Of a stretch of DNA of 64,000 nucleotides, positions 17,703 to 27,077 are shown piece after piece. Each line of letters opens with the position of its first letter. Within the stretch, counting starts at the first letter, position 1. The notes under the pieces were generated by a model that did no database searches, was not told the origin of the DNA, and saw only the letters and a list, made by a program, of their open reading frames with translations. Source of the DNA: Imperialibacter sp963977595 (lineage in GTDB: Bacteria; Bacteroidota; Bacteroidia; Cytophagales; Cyclobacteriaceae); contig NZ_CP180355.1 in the NCBI RefSeq assembly GCF_048007035.1, forward strand, positions 4,588,001-4,652,000, in the 5' to 3' direction. Position numbers and translations under genes: made by a program.

Positions 17703-19544
17703 TCAAGCCATTTTAGGTTCTTCGTGAGGCTCTTCCCTTCTCAGTTTACTGGCGATCGATTCAAATATTACAAACAGGCCGGGTATCAATACGATGCCAA
17801 CCAATGTGCCCACCAGCATACCTCCCGCTGCCGCCACCCCGATAGACCGGTTGCCCAGCGCTCCGGCTCCCGAAGCGAAGCAGAGTGGAATAAGCCCGGA
17901 AATGAATGCGAAGGAGGTCATTAGAATCGGACGAAGCCTGGAGGTAGCACCCTGTACGGCGGCGTTGAGTATCCCAATGCCCTCCTGCCGTTTCAAAATT
18001 GCAAACTCAATAATCAGAATCGCATTTTTGCCCAACAACCCAATCAGCATCACCATGGCCACTTGCGCATAAATATTGTTTTGAAGGCCTGCCAATTGAA
18101 GGAAGAGGAAGGAACCAAAGATGCCCGCCGGCAGAGAAAGAATAACAGGTAAGGGCAGTAGGTAGCTTTCGTACTGAGCTGCCAATAGCATGTATACAAA
18201 GAAAAGGCAAACCATAAAAATGATGATTGTTTGGCTGCCTGAGGCAATTTCTTCCTTGGTCATGCCCGACCAGTCATAGTTGAAGCCACGTGGCAGGTAG
18301 GCCCTGGCGGTTTCTTCCACCACTTTGATGGCATCGCCCGAACTGTAACCAGGGGCTGGTTCTCCGTTGATCATGGCTGAGGTAAACATATTGTAGCGAG
18401 TGAGCTGCTCCGGCCCAAACACCCGCTCCATTTTAATAAAGCTGCTGTAGGGGATCATTTCGCCTTCCCGGTTTTTGGTGTAGAGCTTCAACAGGTCTTG
18501 TGGGTTGCTGCGAAATTCCGGCGATGCCTGCACCATTACCCTGTAGAGCTGCCCAAAGCGGATAAAGTTGGAGGCATAAAAACTGCCAACAAAGGTCTGA
18601 AGAGTGCTCATGGCTTCTTCTACGGATACACCCAGTTTAGCCGCCTGGTCGTGATCCACATGCAGCAGGTACTGAGGAAAGTTGGGGTTGAAGTTGGTGA
18701 AGGTGTTCTGAATCTCCGGGCGCTCATTCAGCGCATCAACAAAACCAGTGACTATTTTCGCTGTATAGTCAAGTTCGTTGCCCGTTTTGTCCTGTAGCTG
18801 CATTTCGAAGCCACTGGCATTGCCGAAACCCGGCACTGTGGGCGGTGGAAAAAACTGTATTTCAGCGTCAGACACCTCGCTGGTGGCGTCTTGCAGCAGC
18901 AGAATCATTTCCTCAACGCTTGCTTCCCGCTCTTCCCACGGTTTCAGGCTGATCATGCCCATGCCATAGGAGGCCCCCTCCGATTCTGTGAGCAGACTGT
19001 ACCCGGAAAGTGTCGACATGGTCTCTATCTCTTCGAAGTCGACAATAGCTTCCTGCACTTCTTCCAGCACGGCCTGCGTTCTTTCCAGTGTAGCGCCGGG
19101 CGGGGTGGCCACGTTCACATAGATGGTGCCCTGGTCTTCTGTTGGAATAAAGCCTGTGGGCAAAATCACCCCCATGCCCCACGTGGCCACAAAGAAGACT
19201 ACAAGCACGGTCAGCGTAAGCAGCTTTCTGCCAGAGGCGAAAATGAGTGTGCGCTTGTATTTGTTTTCGATCTGGCTGTAACGGGCGTTGAAAGCTTTAA
19301 AAAACCTATCCATCGGACTTTTTTTCTCCTTAGAGTGGTTGGGCTTCAACATAAGGGCGCACAGGGCAGGGGAGAGCGTAAGTGCATTGATACCCGAAAT
19401 AACGATGGCTATGGCCAGGGTAATAGAAAACTGCCGATAGAAGATTCCCACCGGGCCTGTCATGAAGCCCACGGGAATAAACACAGCCGACATCACCATG
19501 GTAATGGCGATGATGGCACCACCTATTTCTCTCATGGCTGCCAT
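17703..19544 (-). pseudogene. C-terminal part of frameshifted RND (AcrB-type) efflux pump
   Basis: 613 codons from an internal ATG. The family alignment continues upstream in this frame to about 19556 (R-Q-A-T before the Met). It covers the second half of an HAE1/AcrB pump: TM5-6, the second porter loop 'FIPTEDQGTIYVNVATPPGATLERT', and TM8-12 ending in 'GMLVGTLVGIVLIPGLFVIFE'. The N-terminal half is in another frame and overlaps by 13 bp (19532-19544). A single missing base near 19556-19560 explains the break. If it is real, the pump is inactive unless ribosomes shift. It is followed 18 bp later by the TolC-like gene. Confidence 0.8.
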
Positions 19545-20839
19545 AGTAGCCTGGCGCCTAATTTGTCTTCGTCCATTTTTACGTGCACCGCTTCCACCAC
19601 CACTATGGCATTGTCTACAACAATGCCTATGGCGAGTACCAGGGCAAACAGAGTCAGCAGGTTGATGGAGAAGCCAAACATTTCCATAAAGAACAATGTG
19701 CCCACCAGCGACACAGGCACGGCGATGGCTGGAATGAGCGTTGACCGGAAGTCCTGAATGAAGATGAACACCACAATGAATACCAAAATGAAGGCCTCAA
19801 AGAGCGTTTTCACCACTTCATGTATGGAGGCATCAAGAAATGTGCTCACATCGTAGGCAAGGTTATATTCCATGCCGGGTGGAAAGCTGGTTTCCTGAAG
19901 TTCAGCCATTCTTGCTTTGATGTTGTCGATCACCTCACGGGCATTAGAGCCAGGGCGCTGCTTGATCATGATGGAAGCAGAAGGCCTCCCGTCTGTCATC
20001 GAAACCATGTTGTAGTCGAGCGAGCCAAACTCAACTTCGGCCACATCTCTAATCCTCAGCATGGAGCCGTCGGAGGTGGATTTGATGATGATGTTTTCGT
20101 ACTCAGCTGGCTCACTGAACTTACCGGTGTAGCGCAGCACGTACTGGAGCACCTGGGCCGACTTGTCGGAGCTGATACCCGTTTTTCCCGGCGCAGCCTC
20201 CACATTTTGCCGATGGATAGCATCGACGATGTCCTGTGTGGAGATATTGTAGGTGGCCATGCGGTCTGGTTTCAACCAAACTCTCATGGAGTAATCCCGG
20301 GAGCCCATGATCTCGGCTCGACCTACACCATCAATTCTCTTGAGGTCGCTAAGGATATTGATGTCGGCGAAATTGTAGACAAACTTCTCGTCGTGCGCCG
20401 GGTCACGGCTCATCAGGTTGAGGTACATCAGCATGCTGTTGACCTCTTTTTCTACAATCACACCCGATTTGATTACCTCGTCGGGTAATTCGTCGAGTAC
20501 TGATGTGGCTCTGTTCTGAACGTTCACGGCGGCCAGGTCGGGGTCGGTGCCTACGTTAAAAAACACTGTAATGAGGGTGGTGCCGTTGTTGGTACAAACG
20601 GTGGAAATGTAGTTCATACCAGGCACGCCATTGATCGCCCGCTCAAGGGGAGTGGCGACTGTTTTGGCACAAACCTCCGCATTGGCACCTGTATATTGTG
20701 CGTTCACTGTCACAGAAGGCGGCACAATCTCAGGGAATTGGGTGACGGGAAGTCGCAGCAGGGAAATGACTCCTACGAAGGTGATCAGCACGCTGATGAC
20801 CGAAGACAGGATGGGACGTTTTATGAAAATATCAAACAT
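19532..20839 (-). pseudogene. N-terminal part of frameshifted RND (AcrB-type) efflux pump
   Basis: 435 codons with the classical pump start 'MFDIFIKRPILSSVISVLITF', the first porter domain (PN1/PN2), and TM2-4. The TM4 motif 'IGIVVDNAIVVVE' carries the proton-relay Asp at the first position and Asn at the second. After '...KMDEDKLGA' the frame runs into RLLWQP and a stop, whereas the +1 frame reads RQATMAAMREIGG as in intact homologues. The expected full length is about 1045 residues. There is no slippery heptamer at the junction, which argues for mutation or a sequencing error rather than programmed frameshifting. It follows the adaptor gene by 88 bp. Confidence 0.85.
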
Positions 20840-20927
20840 TGACTAATCGAAATTTGACAATAAAGACCGTAGCTAAGCAGCTCACTGAGTGGTCAATGGG
20901 TGGTAGCAGACAAGTCGCCAGAGTAAA

Positions 20928-22073
20928 TTAAAGGTTGTTCAAAGAGACCAGGACGCTGTCCGCCTGCACCATTTTAGGGTTGATTGTGTTGCCGTCACGT
21001 ATGGACTGCAAGCCTTCGTACACAATGGTTTGCCCGGCTTCGAGCCCTTCTGCCACATAAAACAGCTGGTACCTCATGGCAGGCGTAAAGCTGTGAGCAA
21101 CTGCTGTATTGTTTTCACCCAACAGAAAGACGTAGTTTTTGTCCTGAATTTCAAAAGTTGATTTTTGCGGTACCAGCACCACGTTCTCCAACTGCTCTAT
21201 CATGCGTACTTTTCCACTGGCACCATGTTTCAGTAATTTGCTGGGGTTGGGGAAGCGTGCCCTGAAGGAAATTGAGCCAGTGCCAGGTTCAAAATCTCCA
21301 TCCATTGTCTCCACAAAGCCTGTTTCTGAATATTCTGTGCCGTCGGCAAGCACCAGCGAAACAGCGGGCTTGTCGTTGAACTTGCCCAGTCCGTTCAGCT
21401 TGTTGCGGGCAAATTGCAGGTACTCATTTTCGGTGAGATTGTAGTAGGCAAATACCTCCGACACGTCAGATACAGTGGTCAATAGTGTACCTGAATTGAT
21501 CAGGCTGCCAATTTTGAATGGAATCCTGTCAACTGTGCCGGAAAAGGGTGCTTTGATATAAGTATAGTTGAGGTTGATCTGCGCATTTTGCAGTACCGAT
21601 CTCGCCTCTGCCACAGCCGACTCAGAAGCATCCTTGCGTGCCTTGGCCACTTCCAGCTCGGTGGAGGAAATGATTTCCTTTTCTACCATAATTCGCAGCC
21701 TGTCTACTTCTAAATTGGCTGCTTTGCCCTCTGCAATGGCCCGCTTCAGGTTGGCTTCCGCCCGACTCACATGTTCCTTGTATTCGTGAGCACTAATCCT
21801 GAACAGTGGCTGACCCTTTACCACTTCCTGACCTTCGTCAACATAAATCTGCTCCAGGTAGCCCTGCACACGTGCCCGTATCTCCACATTTTTCCTCGCC
21901 TGAATGTCGCAAATGTAATCGTGAGGCACCCTTACCGTTTCCGTTTCGAGTTGTATCACGGGCACTACCACGTCTTTTTTACCAATTTTCTGTTTTAGTT
22001 CTCCATTTCCGCAAGCCCCCAATAACACCCCACAGAAAGCCAATAAGAAAAGACCCGATTTTCCAGTTGCCAT
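20928..22073 (-). CDS. RND efflux periplasmic adaptor (MexA/AcrA type) lipoprotein
   Basis: 381 residues. Lipoprotein signal 'FLLAFCGVLLGACG'; biotinyl-lipoyl-like half 'ARVQGYLEQIYVDEGQEVVKGQPLF'; alpha-hairpin (about residues 100-170); second lipoyl half 'INLNYTYIKAPFSGTVDRI'; then beta-barrel and membrane-proximal domains. It bridges the inner-membrane pump and the TolC-like channel. It is the first gene of the operon; a hairpin and an imperfect direct repeat lie in its leader (22103-22165). Confidence 0.9.
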   Translation of the reverse strand: MATGKSGLFLLAFCGVLLGACGNGELKQKIGKKDVVVPVIQLETETVRVPHDYICDIQARKNVEIRARVQGYLEQIYVDEGQEVVKGQPLFRISAHEYKEHVSRAEANLKRAIAEGKAANLEVDRLRIMVEKEIISSTELEVAKARKDASESAVAEARSVLQNAQINLNYTYIKAPFSGTVDRIPFKIGSLINSGTLLTTVSDVSEVFAYYNLTENEYLQFARNKLNGLGKFNDKPAVSLVLADGTEYSETGFVETMDGDFEPGTGSISFRARFPNPSKLLKHGASGKVRMIEQLENVVLVPQKSTFEIQDKNYVFLLGENNTAVAHSFTPAMRYQLFYVAEGLEAGQTIVYEGLQSIRDGNTINPKMVQADSVLVSLNNL

Positions 22074-22649
22074 AGTTAAAATTCAGTCGGTTAAAATGAA
22101 CACACCCTGCCATAAGGGTGGTGAAAAGAAAGCATTAATTTACTGTGTGTCCTGCCAAAGGGTAAAGCGTTGAAATGCAAATGGCAGATAACGGCAGATG
22201 AACTACTCAATTGCCTGTTTGAAAGGAAAGTGGCTGTTTTAGTATGAAAGAAGCAATGAAGATGCTTGCATGTTGTTATATTTTTAATAAAATCAACTAA
22301 AAATCGTTAATTTGATGATGACAACTTTTTACATTTTTTTGCTTGATACTTTGTTCTAATTAGCACTTTAGGTGAGATTAATCCATGTGGATTTTTTATG
22401 CCCTGATTTTCAGTTGCTTATAATTTGATAGGGAAATTTGAGAGCGGCGAGCTGCCAAAAGGAAACGGATTGGCGCTGTAAACTGGCAGGTTATCAGGGG
22501 GTGTTTTTTTGAGAACAGATTGAGGGAGTTGCTCGGTTGGGACTTGAAAGGCTACCGGAATTCCGTCAACAGAAAAACCGAGCGTCTCCACCCGGTTTCC
22601 ATTATCATCTAAAGCCTCGAAGCCTTATCTCAAATCAGCCATCTCAAAT
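22074..22649. other. 576-bp intergenic region upstream of RND operon
   Basis: No credible ORF. The part next to the adaptor gene holds a hairpin (CACCCT 22103-22108 with AGGGTG 22115-22120). About 40 bp further there is an imperfect repeat of the same stretch (CCTGCCATAAGGGT near 22107, CCTGCCAAAGGGT near 22151). The middle (22250-22440) is very A+T-rich with T runs and probably holds the RND promoter on the minus strand. The last 150 bp lie behind valS. No regulator gene is encoded here. Confidence 0.5.
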
Positions 22650-25331
22650 TTATAATCCCTTAAGCGCCTCTTCCAAACTCTTGATCTTTCCTTCGGCATC
22701 TGCCATCTTCTGCTTTTCCATGGCTACTACCTGCTCAGGTGCGCCGGCCACAAAGCGTTCGTTGCTGAGCTTCTTCATAACGGAAGCCAGGAAGCCTTTG
22801 GTGTAGGCCAGCTCTTCTTCCATTTTCTTTCGCTCAGCCTCCACGTCAATCTTCTTACTCATCGGGATATAGAACTCGTCGCCTTTGATCACAAACTGCG
22901 TGGCGTTATCCACTTTGTCGGAGGTGAAAGTTACGGAGCTCAGGTTGCCCAGCTTCTGCATAATGGGCATGAAAGATTCGTATAATTCCTTTTTTTGCGT
23001 ATTGATCAGCAGTTCCAGCGCCTCTTTGGGAGACAATCCTTTCGCATTTCTTGTGTTCCGGCATTGCCCCACGGCTTCAAATGCCCAGCTTGCCTGCTCC
23101 AGCAACTCCGTATCAAATGGCTTCTTCTCCGGCCACTCAGAGACGATGATGCAGTCTTTGTCGCTTCTTTCTTTCATAGCATGCCACAGCTCTTCGGTAA
23201 GGAACGGCATAAAAGGATGTAACACCTTCATCAGGTCTTCAAACAGCCTGATGGTGGCATCGTAAGTAGCTCTGTCAATCGGTGCCTGGTAGGCGGGCTT
23301 GATCATCTCCAGGTACCAGCTGCAATAGTCGTCCCAAATGAGCTTGTACACCGTCATCAGCGCATCGCTCATGCGGAATTTTTCGAAGTGGTCTTCCAGT
23401 TCGGCAAGAGCCTGGTTGAAACGGCTCTCGAACCAGCGGATGGCCATTTCGTTGTCTTTGCCCGAAAGGCTGTCATCTATTTCCCAGCCACTTACGAGGC
23501 GGTAGGCGTTCCAAATCTTGTTGGAAAAATTACGGCCCTGCTCCACCAGCTTCTCGTCAAACAGCAGGTCGTTGCCTGCTGGCGAGCTGAAAAGCATACC
23601 GGTGCGCACCCCATCGGCGCCGAAGTCACGAATGAGGTCGAGTGGGTCTGGCGAGTTGCCCAGCGACTTCGACATTTTGCGGCGCTGCTTGTCACGCACA
23701 ATGCCGGTCAGGTACACGTCTTTGAACGGACGCTGCCCTGTGTATTCGTATCCAGCAATGATCATACGGGCTACCCAGAAGAACAAGATTTCCGGAGCCG
23801 TTACCAGGGTGTCGGTAGGGTAGAAATAGCCCAGGTCTTTGGCCTTGGTCAGGTCAATTTTGCCAGTTGCCTTATCGAAACTCTCGTCGGCAAAGCCGCC
23901 AAATGTTTCCGTAGGCCAAAGCCAGCTTGATGCCCAGGTGTCGAGCACATCAGAGTCTTGCCTCAGGTCTTCAGCCTTCAGTGCTGCGTTGCCGCTTTCC
24001 TTTCTGGCTATTTCGAGTGCTTCTTCTATTGTTTCTGCTACTGCAAAGTCGTTTTCCCCTTCGCCATAGTAGTAAGCCGGAATCCTGTGTCCCCACCAAA
24101 GCTGCCGACTGATACACCAGTCACGCACGTTCTCCATCCAGTAGGCGTAGGTGTTTTTGAACTTGTTGGGGTGCAACTTCACCTCATCATCCATCACGGC
24201 TTTGTAGGCACGTGTGGAAATGTCTTTCATTTTGATGAACCACTGGAGCGAAAGCTTGGGTTCAACCACTGTGTTGGTTCTCTCCGAGCGACCAATTCTG
24301 GTAACGAACTCCTCTGAACCAACAAGTATTCCAGCAGCGTCGAGGTCTTTTACCACCATTTTCCTTACCACAAAGCGATCTCTACCCACATAAGCAGGCA
24401 CTTCGCACTTTTCGTTCAATGTGCCGTCGAGGTCGATGGTGTCGATTACCTGCAGGTTGTGGCGCTGTCCAATCTCGTAGTCATTTGGGTCGTGGGCTGG
24501 TGTTACTTTCAGGCAGCCGGTACCAAATTCCTTGTCAACATAATCGTCGGCAATGATCGGAATCTCACGGTTGATGAAAGGCACCAAAGCATGCTTACCT
24601 ATTAAATGCTTGTAGCGTTCATCAGTTGGGTTAACGGCAATAGCAGTGTCACCCATGATGGTTTCTGGTCGCTGTGTAGCAATGACCACGAACTCATCAG
24701 GACTGCCTTTGATGGCATATTTTACGGAGTAAAGCAGCGACTTCTCGCCGTCCTCCTTGTAGATTACTTCTTCGTTGGAAAGGGCAGTTTTGGCTTCGCA
24801 GTCCCAGTTGATCATGCGCAAGCCTCGGTAGATATAGCCCTTTTTGTGCAGGTCAACGAATACCCTGATCACCGCCTTGTAGTAGTCGGGATCCATGGTG
24901 AATGCCGTGCGATCCCAGTCGCAGCTGGCACCCAGCTTTTTGAGCTGCTCCAGAATGATGCCGCCGTATTTCTCCTTCCACTCCCAGGCATATTTCATGA
25001 ACTCGTTCCGGCCGATCTCCGACTTTTTGATGCCTTTTTCACGCAGCATGGCTACCACCTTGGCTTCCGTAGCAATGGAAGCATGGTCGGTGCCCGGTAC
25101 CCAGCAGGCCTCAAAGCCCTGCATTCTGGCCTTACGGATGAGGATGTCCTGAATCGTATTGTTGAGCATATGGCCCATGTGCAATACACCTGTGACGTTT
25201 GGAGGAGGAATGACGATGGTGTAAGGTTTCTTGTCCGGATTGGGCGTGGCTTTAAAAAAGCCTTGTTGCATCCAGTGCTTGTACCATTTGTCCTCTACCT
25301 GAGTCGGGTCGTATTTGGTAGCCAGTGCCAT
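22650..25331 (-). CDS. valS: Valine--tRNA ligase
   Basis: 893 residues, the normal length of bacterial ValRS. It has the class I signature HMGH at residues 51-54 (PPPNVTGVLHMGHML), the editing domain (about 190-350, 'VIATQRPETIMGDTAIAVNP'), and KMSKS at 552-556. An anticodon-binding domain and a C-terminal coiled coil follow (about 820-893, 'VEAERKKMEEELAYTKGFLASVMKKLSNERFVAGAPEQVVAMEKQK'). It attaches valine to tRNA-Val and hydrolyses Thr-tRNA-Val. It is monocistronic here, with the start ATG at 25331 facing the plus-strand gene at 25471. Confidence 0.97.
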   Translation of the reverse strand: MALATKYDPTQVEDKWYKHWMQQGFFKATPNPDKKPYTIVIPPPNVTGVLHMGHMLNNTIQDILIRKARMQGFEACWVPGTDHASIATEAKVVAMLREKGIKKSEIGRNEFMKYAWEWKEKYGGIILEQLKKLGASCDWDRTAFTMDPDYYKAVIRVFVDLHKKGYIYRGLRMINWDCEAKTALSNEEVIYKEDGEKSLLYSVKYAIKGSPDEFVVIATQRPETIMGDTAIAVNPTDERYKHLIGKHALVPFINREIPIIADDYVDKEFGTGCLKVTPAHDPNDYEIGQRHNLQVIDTIDLDGTLNEKCEVPAYVGRDRFVVRKMVVKDLDAAGILVGSEEFVTRIGRSERTNTVVEPKLSLQWFIKMKDISTRAYKAVMDDEVKLHPNKFKNTYAYWMENVRDWCISRQLWWGHRIPAYYYGEGENDFAVAETIEEALEIARKESGNAALKAEDLRQDSDVLDTWASSWLWPTETFGGFADESFDKATGKIDLTKAKDLGYFYPTDTLVTAPEILFFWVARMIIAGYEYTGQRPFKDVYLTGIVRDKQRRKMSKSLGNSPDPLDLIRDFGADGVRTGMLFSSPAGNDLLFDEKLVEQGRNFSNKIWNAYRLVSGWEIDDSLSGKDNEMAIRWFESRFNQALAELEDHFEKFRMSDALMTVYKLIWDDYCSWYLEMIKPAYQAPIDRATYDATIRLFEDLMKVLHPFMPFLTEELWHAMKERSDKDCIIVSEWPEKKPFDTELLEQASWAFEAVGQCRNTRNAKGLSPKEALELLINTQKKELYESFMPIMQKLGNLSSVTFTSDKVDNATQFVIKGDEFYIPMSKKIDVEAERKKMEEELAYTKGFLASVMKKLSNERFVAGAPEQVVAMEKQKMADAEGKIKSLEEALKGL

Positions 25332-25470
25332 AAAGTGTCTGTATCTGCTTTTGTTGAAATTCGAGGGGCAAAAGTAATCAAAATCTGAAAGAATGAGGGT
25401 GTGACCATCGCTGCTTTGTTAAACTTTCGAAGTTTATGGAGATTAGTGTTATCGACTTATGTAATTTCAA

Positions 25471-26235
25471 ATGACTATGATAAGCTTGATGCGGAAAGTA
25501 TTGGTGATAGCCTTTTTGGTTTGCGACATTTCGGTGTACGCTCAGTCAGGTAGTCACGGCGCTGAAAAGGCTGCCTGGGTGAAGGCTGTGACGTCAGCGG
25601 AAGTCGACTTCGGCAAGACATATACAGACAAGGCCATTGTGGTACATGCTGATAGTGAGGGATTGAAAACCATAGATGTAGATAACATTTCCGACTTCTA
25701 TAAAAACCGAAGGTGGGAAAGGGTGGAGTCATTGACTTCTATTGCAGCCTTTAACGCTAGTACGCACATTGACTATGAGATAATCACTTTTAGAGCTAAC
25801 AATGAAAACTATATTCAACTTGTCATTTGGAACCAAAAGGAGGGTAGGCCACTGAGGGAACTTGAGGTACTTGCGAAGTCTGAAAGCGAAGACAATGTAG
25901 GCCACGAGGCGATTGATGCGGCAAGAGACGAGTGGATTCGGGTTTGTAATGAGCACGATCCTTTGAAGTTGGTAGCCGAGCGGTATACACCCGACGCTTT
26001 GTACTATAATCATAAACCGATGGTTGTGGGCACTGAAGCGATAGCAAAGGAATACGGGTATATGGGTAACTCCAGCTACCAATTGAACCTGACGCCGCTG
26101 GTAACTAAAATGGCGACCTCAGACCTGGCATTTGAAATTGGGCAGTGCTCGGGCAGTTACCAGGGGAAATATCTGTTGGTGTGGCGCAAGAGTGCGAAGA
26201 ATGGCTGGCAGGTAGCGTTCGACTCGAATATTTGA
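25471..26235 (+). CDS. Secreted protein with C-terminal NTF2-like domain
   Basis: 254 residues. The signal peptide is LMRKVLVIAFLVCDISVYAQ; Met7 is an alternative start. Residues 30-130 form a beta-rich domain without a recognised family. Residues about 140-254 read as an NTF2/DUF4440-like fold: 'AIDAARDEWIRVCNEHDPLKLVAERYTPDALYYN', 'AIAKEYGYM' and 'YLLVWRKSAKNGWQVAFDSNI'. It is probably periplasmic and its role is unknown. It is 42 bp ahead of the small gene of the nucleotidyltransferase pair, but need not be in the same unit. Confidence 0.65.
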   Translation: MTMISLMRKVLVIAFLVCDISVYAQSGSHGAEKAAWVKAVTSAEVDFGKTYTDKAIVVHADSEGLKTIDVDNISDFYKNRRWERVESLTSIAAFNASTHIDYEIITFRANNENYIQLVIWNQKEGRPLRELEVLAKSESEDNVGHEAIDAARDEWIRVCNEHDPLKLVAERYTPDALYYNHKPMVVGTEAIAKEYGYMGNSSYQLNLTPLVTKMATSDLAFEIGQCSGSYQGKYLLVWRKSAKNGWQVAFDSNI

Positions 26236-26276
26236 AGCAAAGCGATTATCTCTTACCTTAGACAAAAACTACTCAT

Positions 26277-26477
26277 ATGTATAAGCTTGACCGGACTGCA
26301 TTTTCCGCAGGAAGTCATAAGGAACTTTCTGACAAGAACCGAGAGCATTGGAAGAGCCAGAGTATGGAAGAGAGGTTGCGAGCCGCCGCATACCTTAATA
26401 GTGTTGCCTGGAACTACCCGCTGGACACGCCCCCTAAAATGGACAGGAGTGTGTTTAGTATGAGGAAGCATAGGTAA
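26277..26477 (+). CDS. Small protein paired with nucleotidyltransferase (possible antitoxin)
   Basis: 66 residues, basic and mostly helical. The central segment 'NREHWKSQSMEERLRAAAYLNSVAWNY' and the C-terminal 'PPKMDRSVFSMRKHR' are the parts I would expect to be conserved. It ends 2 bp before the nucleotidyltransferase gene, so the two are translationally linked. The layout (short basic gene, then minimal nucleotidyltransferase) resembles toxin-antitoxin operons. Which partner would be the toxin cannot be told from sequence alone. Confidence 0.65.
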   Translation: MYKLDRTAFSAGSHKELSDKNREHWKSQSMEERLRAAAYLNSVAWNYPLDTPPKMDRSVFSMRKHR

Positions 26478-26479
26478 TA

Positions 26480-26935
26480 ATGGGAAATATTTTTAATGAT
26501 GATTTTAGAGACTTTATAAGTAGTCTTAATAGCCACGGTGTAGAATATATTCTTATCGGCGGATACTCGGTGATACTGCATGGATACCCAAGAACGACTG
26601 GTGATCTGGATATATGGGTGAATCGAACAGAGGAAAACTACAGCAAGATTGAAAATTCCTTTAAGGAATTCGGAATGAGCGTCTTTGATATGACCAAAGA
26701 GAATTTTCTCTATAATCCTGAATACAACGTTTTCTCTTTTGGCAGGCCTCCGGTGAGTATTGATTTGTTAGTTGAAGTGAAAGGCCTTCATTTTGCCGAA
26801 GCGTTCAGTAAATCGTTTGTAAGAAAAGTAGATCAAATAGAAGTTAGAGTTATTCATATCGACGATTTAAAAGTGGCTAAGAAGGCAAGTAATCGCCCTA
26901 AAGATCAGGATGATCTCGATAATTTGGAGAGTTGA
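26480..26935 (+). CDS. Minimal nucleotidyltransferase (AbiEii/DUF6036-like)
   Basis: 151 residues. The nucleotidyltransferase core is plain: 'YILIGGYSVILHGYPRTTGDLDIWV' has the GG at 27-28 and the metal-binding Asp pair D42/D44, with a third acidic position in 'VSIDLLVEVKG' (Asp). The C-terminal 'VIHIDDLKVAKKASNRPKDQDDLDNLE' is typical of AbiEii/DUF6036-like enzymes. Such proteins transfer NMP to RNA or protein targets and often act as toxins with a small partner. The upstream 66-residue gene is the likely partner. Confidence 0.8.
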   Translation: MGNIFNDDFRDFISSLNSHGVEYILIGGYSVILHGYPRTTGDLDIWVNRTEENYSKIENSFKEFGMSVFDMTKENFLYNPEYNVFSFGRPPVSIDLLVEVKGLHFAEAFSKSFVRKVDQIEVRVIHIDDLKVAKKASNRPKDQDDLDNLES

Positions 26936-27077
26936 GCCGTTTAGAAGGATGCTTTTACTTCGTTAATAAAAATTTTACAAACAAGGAATCCAATTGAAGG
27001 TTTCTTCACGTAAGTAGCTTCATAATGTTTCTTTGAACATTAGTAACCTTACAAAAACGAATTAATTAACAACAAAA

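Noticed and set aside
19500..19600. Programmed ribosomal frameshift in the RND pump
   Set aside because: No slippery heptamer or downstream structure at the junction; a single-base loss explains it more simply.
22537..22806. 89-residue plus-strand ORF opposite the valS 3' end
   Set aside because: Mostly antisense to valS and without recognisable features.
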